Below are positions 33,654 to 45,180 of a DNA stretch of 64,000 nt, in pieces. The notes beneath the pieces were generated by a model. It searched no databases and was not told where the DNA came from. It saw only the letters and a program-made list of their open reading frames with translations. Within the stretch, counting starts at the first letter, position 1. Every line of letters begins with the position of its first letter. The position numbers were made by a program, and so were the translations under genes. Source of the DNA: Arabidopsis thaliana (taxonomy: Eukaryota > Streptophyta > Magnoliopsida > Brassicales > Brassicaceae); contig NC_003074.8 in the NCBI RefSeq assembly GCF_000001735.4, positions 7,688,101 through 7,752,100 on the forward strand, written 5' to 3'.

Positions 33654-34025
33654 ATGTTACTCTTATAATGTTTTTTCTTTTCTTTTTAACTTCAAATTTC
33701 CCCTTACTTAACGTGAATTGTTTTCTATTATTTAGTAAAATATCATATGATGTAGTTTAAATTTCTATCAGTTAGTAAACGATTCTAAATAATTAATTTT
33801 TGAATTTTCATATCTTACCATAGTGGCTAGATAGACTTGTTATTAAGGCTTTTTGTTCATTTGATTGTCTTTGGAAATTGTTGATGATTCATTGATTAGT
33901 AAATGTGTTCATAACATGGAAATGAATTAGTCTTGTTTAGTGAATTCATAACATGGGAATGAATTAGCCCAAGGATCACACTTGTTAGATGTTGTATTAA
34001 TCGCCATAAACCACCTCTCGATCAT
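33654..34025. other. Spacer between duplicated units
   Basis: Single-copy 3' flank of copy 3. It includes a short internal repeat (CATAACATGGAAATGAATTA and CATAACATGGGAATGAATTA) near 33910-33970. No gene. Confidence 0.5.
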
Positions 34026-36250
34026 CTTTATCATTTACCTTAACCCGGGAATTCGCCTTTTGTCTATTTTTTAAACCACTTTGTTTGATTTTGAATTGTG
34101 TTAGTCTTATGCATACTGTTTTCTTTTGCTTTGATTTGTATTGTTTGATTTTAATTGCTTGGTGTGCACAAAAAAAAAAAGAAGATATTAATTGCTTGGT
34201 TTAGTTAAGTTTGTATTAGAAAACCAGAATCAAACTCTTGTTAACCTTAGATTATGTACTTGTGTATTCTCGATGAGTTAATTCATTACTCCTTGTGGTT
34301 ATTAGTGCATTAGGAATTTAATTGACTAAAAAACCATATCAAAGAACAAACTCACTTCTTTTTTTTTTGTAAACTGAACAAACTCACTTTAACGTGTCAT
34401 CTTCCTTCGTAAGAGGCGGTCAGAGAAGCAAAACTGTACCAAATTAAATGTCATAAGGAGTCTGATTCGATTATTCCCTTAATGAAAGAGTCACCTACTT
34501 GATGCTCTACTGTTATCTACGAGCATCCAACATTCCCTAGATGTACAACTTCAATTGTTTGGACTTTGGAGGATCTCGAAAATAGGATCCGAGTAACCGA
34601 ATATTCAAATGGGAAAAAGATAGCCAATCGTATACGATGTATATCACATAAATTCTGATTTTTTTTATTAAAGTTCAATTTTCTATGGGTTTGGCCATTT
34701 TTTGTATGATATGCAACCATGTTCAACAAATTATGGCCTCTGTTCTCTTGTTTGTAGAGTTTTCCTCGTTAAGCTGTTTTAGACTTCTAGTTCCATCTCA
34801 GGATCTAGCTTTTCAATATTTTAAATTTTAGCAATTTTCCTTAATAAATATATAATATAGAAACACAGAAACATGATAAATTAGCAAATATATATAATTA
34901 GATGAAATCTGAAAATTGGAATCGACCATGTTACGTTGGACAAAAAAACCAAAGAATTTTGTAATTATAGAAATCAACAATTCCTTCATTTCAGGTCGTT
35001 ATACTACAATCGTGTGATTGTAATTGTTTGAACTCAGTCACACCTTCAAGCTTTTACTGTTTCGTCGGCCCTCTTGTTTCCACAAAGTTCCTCCCGAGTC
35101 TCCTACATAAACATCAGTCTCAATGCTAAAAATTTATTTTAAAACACCCCACTTGGAAACACAAATAAATAAAAATAAATTCAAAACAATGTATTCTTCA
35201 TCATCTGTATCAAAACGCTTCGTTCTAGTCCCTATTGTGGTCGTGGTGACCACACAACTCCTCCTGGTACGTAACGTTTCTTCACTAAACCTTACCAATT
35301 CGTATCTTCACCACAAATGCGTAGTCAATCAAGGGAAATACAAGCCAGGAAGCAAGTACGAGAAATCCCTCGATGATATCATCCAAAGCTTTTCGAATAA
35401 AGATAAAGATTCGTATGGTTTTCGTACCGGTTACAGCATGAAGGCCTACGGTAAAGAACCTGATATGGTCTCCATCACCTACCAGTGCCGTATCGACTCT
35501 CGTGGGCCCAAGTGCCAGTCCTGCGTTGTCACGGCCGGTTATGAGGTAACATACTTGAGTGTTACTAATAAGGTAGCTTTCACATAATGTATAAATATGC
35601 GTGCAGAGTCTACCGACACACACTATATTTATGTTTAGATCTAACACAAATATAAACGCGAGAAACTATATCTTATATATGAAATTAGTCCATGCAATGT
35701 TGATATTAATTATGGGCCTGTGGGCCTGTGGCGTTAATATGCTAAATGTCTATGACAGCTTCTTCGTAAGAGATGTCCGAGATATAAAGAGGCAATAATA
35801 TGGTACGACCAATGTCTTGTGGAGTTTTCTTCGTTAGATACTTCTGGGCAGATCAATTACGACGACAACTTCTGTATGCCTAGCGCGAAGAACCTGATCG
35901 GCAATTCAATCTCTCTTGAAGAAAGGTTGCATCTCCTCAACAATCTTACAAAGATAGCCGTCACGAAAATAGATAAAAACATAGAAGGTATAAAAAAACC
36001 AGTACTGTATGCGGCGGGGGAGAAGAGACTCGGGACGAAAAGTCTATACGGAATGGTGCAATGTTCGGCTGACTTATCTGTTCAGGGTTGTAATGAGTGT
36101 ATGTTATATTATATAGTGCATTTTCAAGAGTGCTGGGAAAGTAAACAAGGAGTAAGAGTTTTGAGTAGAAGCTGTAACTTTAGGTATGAGCTTTACCCTT
36201 TTATTAGCCCCAAGGGTTCTTACTATACCAAGTTCTAAAGCAATTTGAAT
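34026..36250 (+). repeat. Tandem duplication, unit B (contains copy 4)
   Basis: Near-perfect copy of unit A, including upstream modules, promoter block, both exons and intron. Its left edge (CTTTATCATTTACCTTAACC) joins unrelated sequence, which marks the breakpoint. Confidence 0.9.
35189..36238 (+). CDS. CRRSP (DUF26) secretory protein, copy 4, intact
   Basis: Exons 35189-35545 and 35759-36238 give 278 aa. Exon 1 encodes the same residues as copy 3. Exon 2 differs by three changes near the end: CWESKQG for CWENKQG, FISPKG for FINPKG and GSYYTKF for GPYYTKF. The signal peptide, both C-X8-C-X2-C signatures and the FRYELYPF end are all present. Short reads and array probes will hardly separate copies 3 and 4, so expression data for either should be read as a sum. 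Confidence 0.92.
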
Positions 36251-37045
36251 TTATTTTTCTATTATTTAGCAAAATATCATATGATGTAGTTGAAGTAAAA
36301 ATTTTTATCAGTTAAGTAAACGATTCTAAATAATTCATTTTTGAAATTTTCATGTCAAGTTGTTTTCTTTAAATTGTTAAAACTATATATCAAGATTAAA
36401 TTGCATTAACATGTTAATCCGATCCGAACATCAAAATAATCATTATGAAACTTTTAGTAAGTGAAATGAAATATATATTTATTGAGTTCTACATTACACT
36501 ACAAAAAAATACGTCCGTTACATTTATGGTTTACGTCAGATTTTCGGTAACTATAAGAAGTTTGCGTTAGTTAAAACTAACGTCTCATGGGCTGACGTGA
36601 AGTTAATTAACTCTAATAATCACTGTCAATATTTTTCCCATTTGTCGATTTTACGTCATTTACACAAGTGATGTTAAATAAGTGATGTGTTCAAGCATTT
36701 TTTTTCAATAAGTTAGAAAGTATTCATTTTTCCAAACATAATTTGAAAAGTAATTATTTTAATATTCACAATTTGTAAAAGAAATACTTTTCACTATTTG
36801 CTTTGTACATTAAAATTTGTACAAATTATTTAGTATACATATATACAGAAATATACATAAATTAAAAAATATTTTTATTTGTACATTTCATTAATAGTAC
36901 AAATGTACACAAATTTATATTTTTATTCGTATAGCCAATTTAATATATATATATATATATACATAAATAAAATATGTATATTTTTATCATTTTACCAGGA
37001 TTTTACACTGAATCTTGTAAAAATATAACTACGTAATAAATCAAT
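36251..37045. other. Spacer, copy 4 to copy 5
   Basis: AT-rich with a (TA)n run near 36945. No gene apart from the transposon-end-like segment listed separately. Confidence 0.5.
36497..36620. mobile_element. Possible CACTA-type DNA element terminus
   Basis: CACTACAAAAAAATACGTCC begins at 36497, as in the ends of CACTA/En-Spm elements. It is followed by short repeated ACGTCAG, TAACG and GACGTGAAG motifs like subterminal repeats. No matching opposite end and no transposase were found, so it would be a relic or a small derivative. Confidence 0.3.
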
Positions 37046-37388
37046 AATGGCTTCATCTGAGGTCGGCATCGTATAAATTGTGTGATTGTAAAAGTTATGA
37101 CTCAGTCACGCCTTTGAACCTTTACTTTTTCATCGGCCCTTCTCTCGCCGCAAGTTCCAAGTATTAATTCTAACCTCTCTCTCCTCTCCTCCATTACAAA
37201 CTCGAAAACATTTTTTCCGAAAACCTAAGTGGTCAATTGAAAACCTTACTATAAGGTAACCAAAAACTAAGACTATAAAAAGGAATTTTTTTTTTATCTC
37301 CACTCAACATCCTAATTCCTCTTAGTCTCGACGGTTCATCTATAAGAAACAATCTTTTGGAACGAAACAAAATTACAAATCCGAAGCA

Positions 37389-38379
37389 ATGTACTTTCCA
37401 CCATCGTCTGTACCAAAACGCCTTGTCTTGGTCCATATCTCTGCCGTGGTGGCCATAAAACTGCTCCTTATACGCAGCGTTTCTTCCTTGAACATGACCA
37501 ATGCGTATCTGCAACACAAATGCATTGTAAGTGAAGGGAAGTATCAGCCTGGAAGTGTATACGAGAAAAACCTCAATATAATCATCCGTGCCTCATCAGC
37601 CGGCGATTTTCGCAGTGGTTTCGATTTGGTTTTCCGTGGTAAGGGTTCCAATTTCGTTACATTAATGTACCAATGCCGTGGCGACTCCTACTGGTCAAGG
37701 TGCCGCTCCTGCTACACCACCGCCCTCTCGGCGGTAACGTCACTCTAATATTATTTATTACCTATCACACATTTACGTATGAATGCAGAAGCACACATAC
37801 ACATGTAAATTTTCGTTACATCGTAGAAGTACATATTATAGAAAAAATATATGTTATACGTTAATTATTACGTGCAATGTTGTAATTAATTGTGGTGTCA
37901 ATATGCAAATTTTTCTATGATAGCTTCGTAAGAGATGTTCGAGAAACAAGGGGGGAATAATATGGTACGACCAATGTCTTATGGAGATTTCTTCCATCCG
38001 CAATGAAGGAAAGCTCGATTACAACAACAACTTCTGAATGTCCAACACGAAGAATGCCAGCGGATCGCCTCTGGAGTTCAAACAGAAAATGGTCGATTTC
38101 CTACTAAATTTGGGGTTGAAAGCTACCAGTGAAGACAACATGGACAAGTACAACCAGGCGGTGATGTATGCGATGGGGGAGGAAAGAGTTGGGACAAAGA
38201 AGCTTTATGCGATGGTACAGTGTACGAAAGACTTATGGTTGAAGACTTGCTATGCGTGCTTGGAATGGATTATCCTCAAGGAATCGGACTGCTGCGATGG
38301 TAAACTAGGAGGGAGAGTTTTCAGTACCAGTTGTAACTATAGGTATGAGCTTTACCCTTTTATTAAACCAACTGTTTGA
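37389..38379 (+). pseudogene. CRRSP (DUF26), copy 5, one in-frame stop in the linker
   Basis: Exon 1 (37389-37733) encodes a normal signal peptide, SLNMTNAYLQHKC and [13 protein letters not shown]. The acceptor is GATAG, and exon 2 starts at 37924 with [18 protein letters not shown]. At 38035-38037 the paralogs have TGT or TAT, but here there is TGA, directly before the conserved MSN. The frame downstream is otherwise clean to 38379, with repeat 2 (CTKDLWLKTCYAC, CNYRYELYPF). The predicted product is 152 aa: signal peptide plus a complete first DUF26 domain. It is called a pseudogene relative to two-domain CRRSPs, but a short secreted protein is possible. The promoter block at 37046-37160 is intact. 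Confidence 0.8.
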
Positions 38380-39430
38380 TGAGAGTTCATGTATATGCGT
38401 GTGTGTGTTACGTATGTGTTGTGTTTGAATAAATGTTTTGAGAGAACACGAATTTTGCTTTTCTTGTTTGTTTGTGGTTTGTTTTGTATAACACATGTTA
38501 GAGAGTTGATTTCTACACGCACTATATAACATAATTTGTTTCATAATATATAGTTAGTTCTTTTTGTTTCATTTTATGTAATGGCTTCAAGCTACACACA
38601 TTTCCAAGTATATATACTTTGTACGAAGCGAAAGTTTTTAACGTTGTTAGTCAATCGCTAAATTAATAACAAATTTAAAGATGTCATGTTTTAGACCAAA
38701 AAAAAAAAAAGAAGATGTCATGTAAATTGAACATCAGAATATCACTTCCAAAATTTCACATGAATAAAGTATATATATCAGTTAGTTCTCAATTAATTGA
38801 ACAACAATTCTGATCCGCCCAACTTCCGTCATGCACGCTAACAGCTGCGGTATAGACCATTGGTAATGTTTTAGACAATATTAACATCGGATCACATGTA
38901 ACTAGCTAGATGAATTTTCTCAGCGCTATCTAGCTGTTAGCATCTAAAAGATGTTAGAATCGAGTGCAAATAAATTTAGCCTCTTTGAATGAAACAACAT
39001 AACAACTTGAAAATAAGTGTTTGCATTATCAATGATAATGCGACCTTTGTGGTACGTAGCGTGTTTAGTTAAAGAAAGATATATGTAGTTAATGTGTGTA
39101 TAAGGATAAATAGAGGCAACTTTGAGATTTGTTTTTAATATATAATGCTAGTGAAATGAAGCTGCAAGTTGAAATTCTCTATCAAAATTTACTAAATCTA
39201 CATGTCGTAATTATATATAACTATAGAATCAATTCAATTAAACTAGACAGACCTTTGTCAACTAAAAGTACTAAAAAAAAAAGTTACTGCAACCATTCTA
39301 AATTTCTAATAATTAGCAATTTTGTTTAACACCATCTCCACTCAATATCGAAAATCCCTCGAGTTCTCCTATATAAACATCCCAACTCCTAAAAAAATCC
39401 CCCTTTCGGAGAATATAAAATTCCAAAACT
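38380..39430. other. Spacer, copy 5 to copy 6
   Basis: No gene. The region upstream of copy 6 lacks a recognisable full promoter block. Only TAAACTAGACAGACCTTTG (about 39238) resembles it. A TATATAAACATCCC TATA region (about 39371) is present. Confidence 0.45.
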
Positions 39431-40397
39431 ATGTATTCGTCAGTATCAAAACGCCTTGTCTCCGTCCATATCTTGGTCGTGGTGGCCTTGCAACTGCTCT
39501 TTATCCCAATGTTTTGTCTTTGAACCAGACCAATGCTTATCTGCACCATAAATGCGTCAACGACCAAGGGACGTACAATTCGGGGACTCCATACGAGAAA
39601 AACCTCAACAGTCTCATACGTACTATCTCTACCTTAAATTTAAACTTCGGTTTTGTCCACTCGTCCAATGGTGACGCTCCCAACTCTGTCTTCATTAAGC
39701 TTCAATGCCGAGGCGACTCTTACTTCTCCAAGTGCCGTTCCTGCCTTGCCACAGCCAACTCCGAGGTAAAGTCATTTCAATATTTTTAATTTGTTGTCAC
39801 ATATTTATACAAAGGTCATCTTTTTTATCAGTGATCCAGATACTCTACTAGATTGGTGTTGTTGAAAAAATACTGCATTTAACACTAGTATAAAAAGTAA
39901 AAAATTTATTAATTGTCAGTGCAATATTGTTCTTGATTTTGGTGTCTATATTTATATGACAGATTAGAAGGAGATGTCCAAAAAACAAGGAGAAAATAAT
40001 ATGGTACGATAACTGTGTTCTCGAGATCTCTTCAATCGATACCTTTAACAAGATTGATTACCAGAACAATTTCTTTATGTACAACGCAAAGGATGTGAGC
40101 GGCGATATTGAGTTGTTCAACAAGAATACAAGGGATCTCCTTCATGAGCTGAAGGAGAAAGCCAACATTAAGAGCAAGAAGGATTTCATGTATGCGGCAG
40201 GGGAGAAGGGTCTTGGGGAAAAAAAGTTGTATGCGATGGTGCAGTGTACGAAAGACTTGACACCTAACAATTGTAATGTGTGTTTAAATTGGATTATGGC
40301 GAAGCTTCCTAAATGTTGCAAGGGTAAACAAGGAGGAAGAGTCTTGAGTACGAGTTGTAATTTTAGGTATGAGCTGTACCCTTTTCTTATGATTTGA
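39431..40397 (+). pseudogene. CRRSP (DUF26), copy 6, frameshift in the signal peptide
   Basis: The ATG at 39431 starts MYSSVSKRLVSVHILVVVAL as in the paralogs. A one-base loss near 39508-39515 shifts the frame, and it stops soon after FIPMFCL. The rest of exon 1, in the shifted frame, is well kept to 39765 ([25 protein letters not shown]). Exon 2 (39963-40397) is fully open: [31 protein letters not shown] and [12 protein letters not shown] longer ORF entering the second frame from 39322 lacks a signal peptide. Its main promoter block is also missing, so this copy is probably dead. Confidence 0.8.
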
Positions 40398-41396
40398 AGA
40401 CTACTAAAAGAAAGGACCTTTGTTAGAGCCTCTAACTTAGAGGGTTTCGTTTGGATTGTGTTGCAAATCAGAGGACGTGCTTGAAATGTTGCATCTCTTC
40501 ACACAAAAGCTTCAACCCTTAAACTGAAGCTGTTATATTGCATTGTAATTGATGAATATATAGATGTGATCATTTCCTTTTTTCACCGTTGATCCAATAA
40601 TTTTACTCTCTTAGCGACCTTTTTATTTTATGTGTTGTTGGTTGAATTATTTGTTTGTTCTAGTCATTGCACTACTCTCTTAATTTTTTGTCATCATCAA
40701 ACAAATATAATAAAATCTAGAAGATTTGAATTTAATTTCCACGGTTAGTTAAAATATCACCAAGAAAGCACAAAACACGTATAATTCTACAATTAATGAA
40801 TTAATTACATCATAAATTAGCCGTTAATCTATATAATGAAACTACAATTGACAAGTTCGAATGGTTTCTAGGTAAATTAAAATGACACGAATAAATACAC
40901 TTATACACAGCCCAGAGACAAAGAAAAATGCTTTCTCATGTAATTAGAAGTTCAATGTATTCTTGCGTACGTTGACTTTCACAGTTTCACCTCTCTTTAG
41001 GTTGTAAAACCAACATTACGTATTAGCTCCACTCAACACATTCCGTACGTTCTTTGAGACTGCATGAAGGGTGTTAGCCATCTGGCTAATTTGCAGCACT
41101 GAATATGAAATCTATGAAGCTATTTTGGAGGTCTTAACAAAATTAAATATTAGTACAAATCGTGTGATTTAAAGAGTTTCAAAATCCTAACATTAATAAT
41201 AGACTAGGAGTCTTATGTATAAATGCTAGGGAGAAGATGTTGATGTTGTAATCTCCATCATATGATAATTTAACCAAAAATATGAAAAACCTTGTAATTT
41301 TATTTAACTACGTTATCGAAACTATATTGCCTTCATTATTGCATAATTATGAAGTATTTAAACTAGACAAACCTTTTTTAGAAAAAACAAAACTAG
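40398..41396. other. Spacer, copy 6 to copy 7
   Basis: No gene seen. AT-rich, with part of the array upstream module after about 41150. Confidence 0.5.
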
Positions 41397-41399
41397 ACG

Positions 41400-41475
41400 A
41401 ACTTTTGAATATTGACTTTTTCATCGGCACTCCTCTCTCATCGGCGCAAATACCAAGTCTCAACTCCTAACTCCC
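41400..41475 (+). promoter_or_regulatory. CRRSP-array promoter block, copy 7
   Basis: ATTGACTTTTTCATCGGCAC is followed by CTCATCGGCGCAAATACC and AAGTCTCAACTCC, about 290 bp above the ATG. This is the second-type promoter form used by copies 7-15. Confidence 0.6.
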
Positions 41476-41705
41476 CTCTCATGTCCTTTACAAACCAAAA
41501 ACATTTCTTTTAGAAAATTTGTCATGTATAACCAAGAATTGATAACAAACATTCTATAATGATTAGAAAATAGAACTTAAAAATCATATCCACTCAATAT
41601 TCAAAATCCCCGAGTCTTCAATATAAACATCACTCAAATCCTTTACAATTAACCTAATTTAAAAAACATCCGTCGTTGGGGAAAAAAGGAGAAAAATCAA
41701 AAACA

Positions 41706-43071
41706 ATGTCTTCATCGTCTGCATCAAAACTTCTTGGTTCGGTCCTTGTCTTTGCTATGATTTCCGTACAAATCGTTTTTATACACTGTGTTATGTCCCT
41801 GAATGAAACCAATTCGCTGAACCAAACCAATGTTTATCTGCACCACATATGCATCAACAGTCAAGGGACATACAAACCAGGGAGTCCATACGAGGAAAAC
41901 CTCAACCGTGTCATCCGTGCAATATCTATCACAATTTCTAACTATGGTTTCGTTCATGGTTCCAATGGTGATGCTCCCAATACCGTTTTTGGAAAGCTCC
42001 AATGTCAGGCGACTCTTACTTGTCCAAGTGCCGCTCTTGCCTCACCACCGCTTTCTCCGAGGTAAAGTAGTTTGAAAATTATTAAGTTTCATGAACTTCT
42101 AACTCTACACCGGTTGGCAATGAATGCACTGTCCAATGTCCATGCCCCGTATATATTACGTTTTGTCCATCTCAATGGGATCTTAACACATCTTTGAGAT
42201 GATAACTCTTATCAGCTGTTGATTACAACTTGAAAATCTCACTCTAAAACCGACAATAAACCCTACTTTGGGATTTATTTGGGTCAACAACCATATTAAT
42301 ATCATTTGTTTTTTTTGTCAAGCGCATTCATTGATCTCCGCAATCATTTGCTTAAAATTCATCATAATTGGCAAAAACAGTTAATATCTCATGTCCTTTT
42401 TTTTTTTTTTTGAAGTCTACTTTAGTTTCCTTGTTACTCACTATATGAGATCCCAACAAAAACTATTGATTAATTGTGACATATTTACATTGGTTGACAT
42501 TTTAGGACTTCTACAAACAAAAACTATTTACATAGTAATTGGTTAATTCCATATTTCTCTTGATTTTGGTGTATATATATTATGACAGCTTCGTGGAAGA
42601 TGTCCGAAAAACAAGGGGAGAATAATATGGTACGATAATTGTCTTCTAGAGATATCTCCAATTAATTCTTTAGGCAAGATTGATTACGAGTATAATTTCT
42701 ATATGTACAACGAGAAAGATGTGAACGGCGATACAAATTTGTTCAACAAGAATACGAGGGCTCTCCTCTATAGGCTGAAAGAGAAAGCCACAAGTAAAGA
42801 AAACAATAACGGCAAGCAGGACTTACCCGAGATTGGGGGAAAAAGGCTCGGAATGAAGATGTTGTATGCGACAGGAGAGAAAAGTCTCAGGACGATGAAG
42901 TTGTACGGAATGGTGCAGTGTACAAAGGACTTATCGATTAAAGATTGCATTGTGTGTTTGAACTGGATTATAGCGAAACTTCCGACATGCTGCAGTAATA
43001 AACAAGGGGGTAGAGTTTTGAGTACGAGCTGTAATTTTAGGTACGAGCTTTACCGTTTTGTAAAGACTTGA
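41706..43071 (+). pseudogene. CRRSP (DUF26), copy 7, frameshift at the first signature, long intron
   Basis: Exon 1 (41706-42061) has a signal peptide and LNQTNVYLHHIC. A one-base loss near 42005, inside the CRGDSY codons, shifts the frame before CRSC. Exon 2 (42589-43071) is open in the expected frame ([39 protein letters not shown]). Two further oddities are present. The intron is 527 bp against about 120-240 bp in most other copies, with unrelated sequence from about 42100 to 42530. Exon 2 also contains a short tandem duplication around GGKRLGMKMLYATGEKSLRT. An unspliced or misread product would end soon after the first domain start. It is probably non-functional as a CRRSP. Confidence 0.8.
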
Positions 43072-43739
43072 GACTGTTTGATGAAACCTCCATATGTATA
43101 TTTTGTTTTCTACTTACGTGTTTTGAGAGAATATAAATTTTATACTCTTTGTGATTTGTTTTCTAACACTTTTTAAGGCTATTGGTAATTTTCACTTTGA
43201 TTTTTATGAGTTAATTTTTTTTTTTTTTTATAAAAATAAAAATTAAATTAAATAAATCAGTAGCAACTTCCAAGTGAGAAATTCATGTTTTGTCGACTCA
43301 AGACACATTCTTTGAGGTTCATTCGTTGTAGATTGATTTAAAATTTATTTGTTGTTTACTGTAGGAGTGGACTGGCTTTACACATGGTTTATGAACAATC
43401 ATTTTCGAATTTTTTTTTTTTTTCCAACTAATCATTTTCGAATTTTTTTTTTTAAATATCAACACAGTTAAACTTATAGAAAATATACCTAATAGTACAA
43501 CTTGTCTCAAAATATCAATTAATCAACTAAAATTTTACATAGAAAAATAAAAACCATAAAAACTATTAAACATTAATAAAATGAAACCCATGGGCAATGG
43601 AGTATTCGACGAGACGATCGAGAAGTCTAAAAGCTAATGAGATGAACTGAAAGTTGGTATATGTTTACCAACAAAATAAACTATATGTAAATTTAGTCAC
43701 CAAAATTCCTTCGCTCCCGTGTTTTTTTTTCTTTCTTAT
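43072..43739. other. Spacer, copy 7 to copy 8
   Basis: AT-rich with a local duplication (ATCATTTTCGAATTTTTTTT, twice near 43398-43452). No gene. Confidence 0.5.
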
Positions 43740-44162
43740 AATTATCGAGTGATCCTAAGTGATTTAAATCAGACAAATGATTTTGGTCAGTATGTAAGTT
43801 ATTCTAAATATATATTATTTGCATGGAGACTGTTCGTGTACAAATATGATTAATTTTGACTTGTTCATTGGTCCTCCTCTTCACTCGCCGCAAATACCAA
43901 GTCACAATCCCCCAACATCTCTCTTTTGTCCATTACCGACAATAAAAATATCTTCTAAAAACTGAAATGAGGAATCAAATTTTGTATAATGCAGCCACAA
44001 AATAAAAACTAAATGAACCCTTCTCATAATTATCAAATAAACTAACATCGCCAATGAATATCCCATTTCCTAGAATCTCCTACATAATCATCCCAACTTT
44101 TTCACAATCTGTATAACAAAGCAAACATCCTCCTTCCGGTAAACATATCAAAATCAAAAACA

Positions 44163-45180
44163 ATGTCTTCATCCTTTGTATATAAAAGCCTCTTTTTGGT
44201 CCCTATCTTGGCCGTGGTGGCCATGCAACTCTCATTTGTACAGAGTGTTTTGTCCCTAAACCAGACAAATGAGTATCTACACCATTTATGCCTTAATCGT
44301 CAAGGGACATACGAGTCAGGTAGTAAATACGCGAGAGACCTTAACAATCTCATCCAAATGATCTCTATCTCAATTTTAGGTGACGTTGTCGTCTTTAGCG
44401 GTGACAATTCCATCTACGTCAAGCTCCAGTGCCGGGGGGACTCCTCCACATCCACGTGCCGCTCTTGCCTTGACACCGCCTTCTCTGGGGTAACGTAATT
44501 TGAATATTGTTGATTAGCTGTCACGTACTTGCAAATATAAATGTACACACACATGCATGCACACTAGTTTTTTGGTTGCACCTTACTATCCTGTACTATA
44601 TTCGGGTGGTTTAGTTGTTGATTGGCATTTTGACAATAGTACCAAACGAAACCATAAATATAATATAGTACCAAAGAAAACAATAGAGCTTGATTTATGT
44701 GCCAATATATATGTATATATGACAGGTTAGTAGGAGATGTCTGAACAACAAAGGAAGAATAATATGGTACGACAACTGTGTTCTCACAATTTTAACATTT
44801 CATACGTATGGCGAGATCGATTACCAGAACAATTTCTATATTTCAACGCAAAGGATGTGAGCGGTGATGCAAAATCATTCAACGAGAAGACGAGGACTCT
44901 CCTCTATAAGCTGAAGGAGAAAGCAAGTAGTAAAGAAAACATCCCCAACAAGAAAAATTACTTATATGCAACAGGGGAGGAAAGTCTCGGGAAGATGAAA
45001 CTGTACGCAATGGTGCAATGTACGCAAGACTTATCAATTAAAAATTGTAATGTGTGTTTGAACTGGATTCTGGGGAAGCTTCCCAAATGTTGCAACGATA
45101 AACAAGGAGGAAGATTTTTGAGTACGAGTTGTAATTTTAGGTATGAGCTTTACCTCTTTGTAAAACTTACGACTATTTAA
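44163..45180 (+). pseudogene. CRRSP (DUF26), copy 8, frameshift in the linker
   Basis: Exon 1 (44163-44489) encodes MSSSFVYKSLFLVPILAVVA, LNQTNEYLHHLC and CRGDSSTSTCRSC. Exon 2 starts at 44726 (acceptor GACAG) with [18 protein letters not shown]. One base is missing near 44841, where paralogs read TATATGTACAACGC. The frame then ends at TGA 44858-44860. The predicted product is 153 aa with a full first DUF26 domain. The downstream sequence stays open in the shifted frame to 45180, with CTQDLSIKNCNVC and FRYELYLF. The promoter block is at about 43855-43920. Confidence 0.8.

Noticed and set aside
39322-39430. ATG at 39322 as the real start of copy 6
   Set aside because: It would remove the signal peptide found in every paralog. 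The paralogous ATG is at 39431 in another frame.
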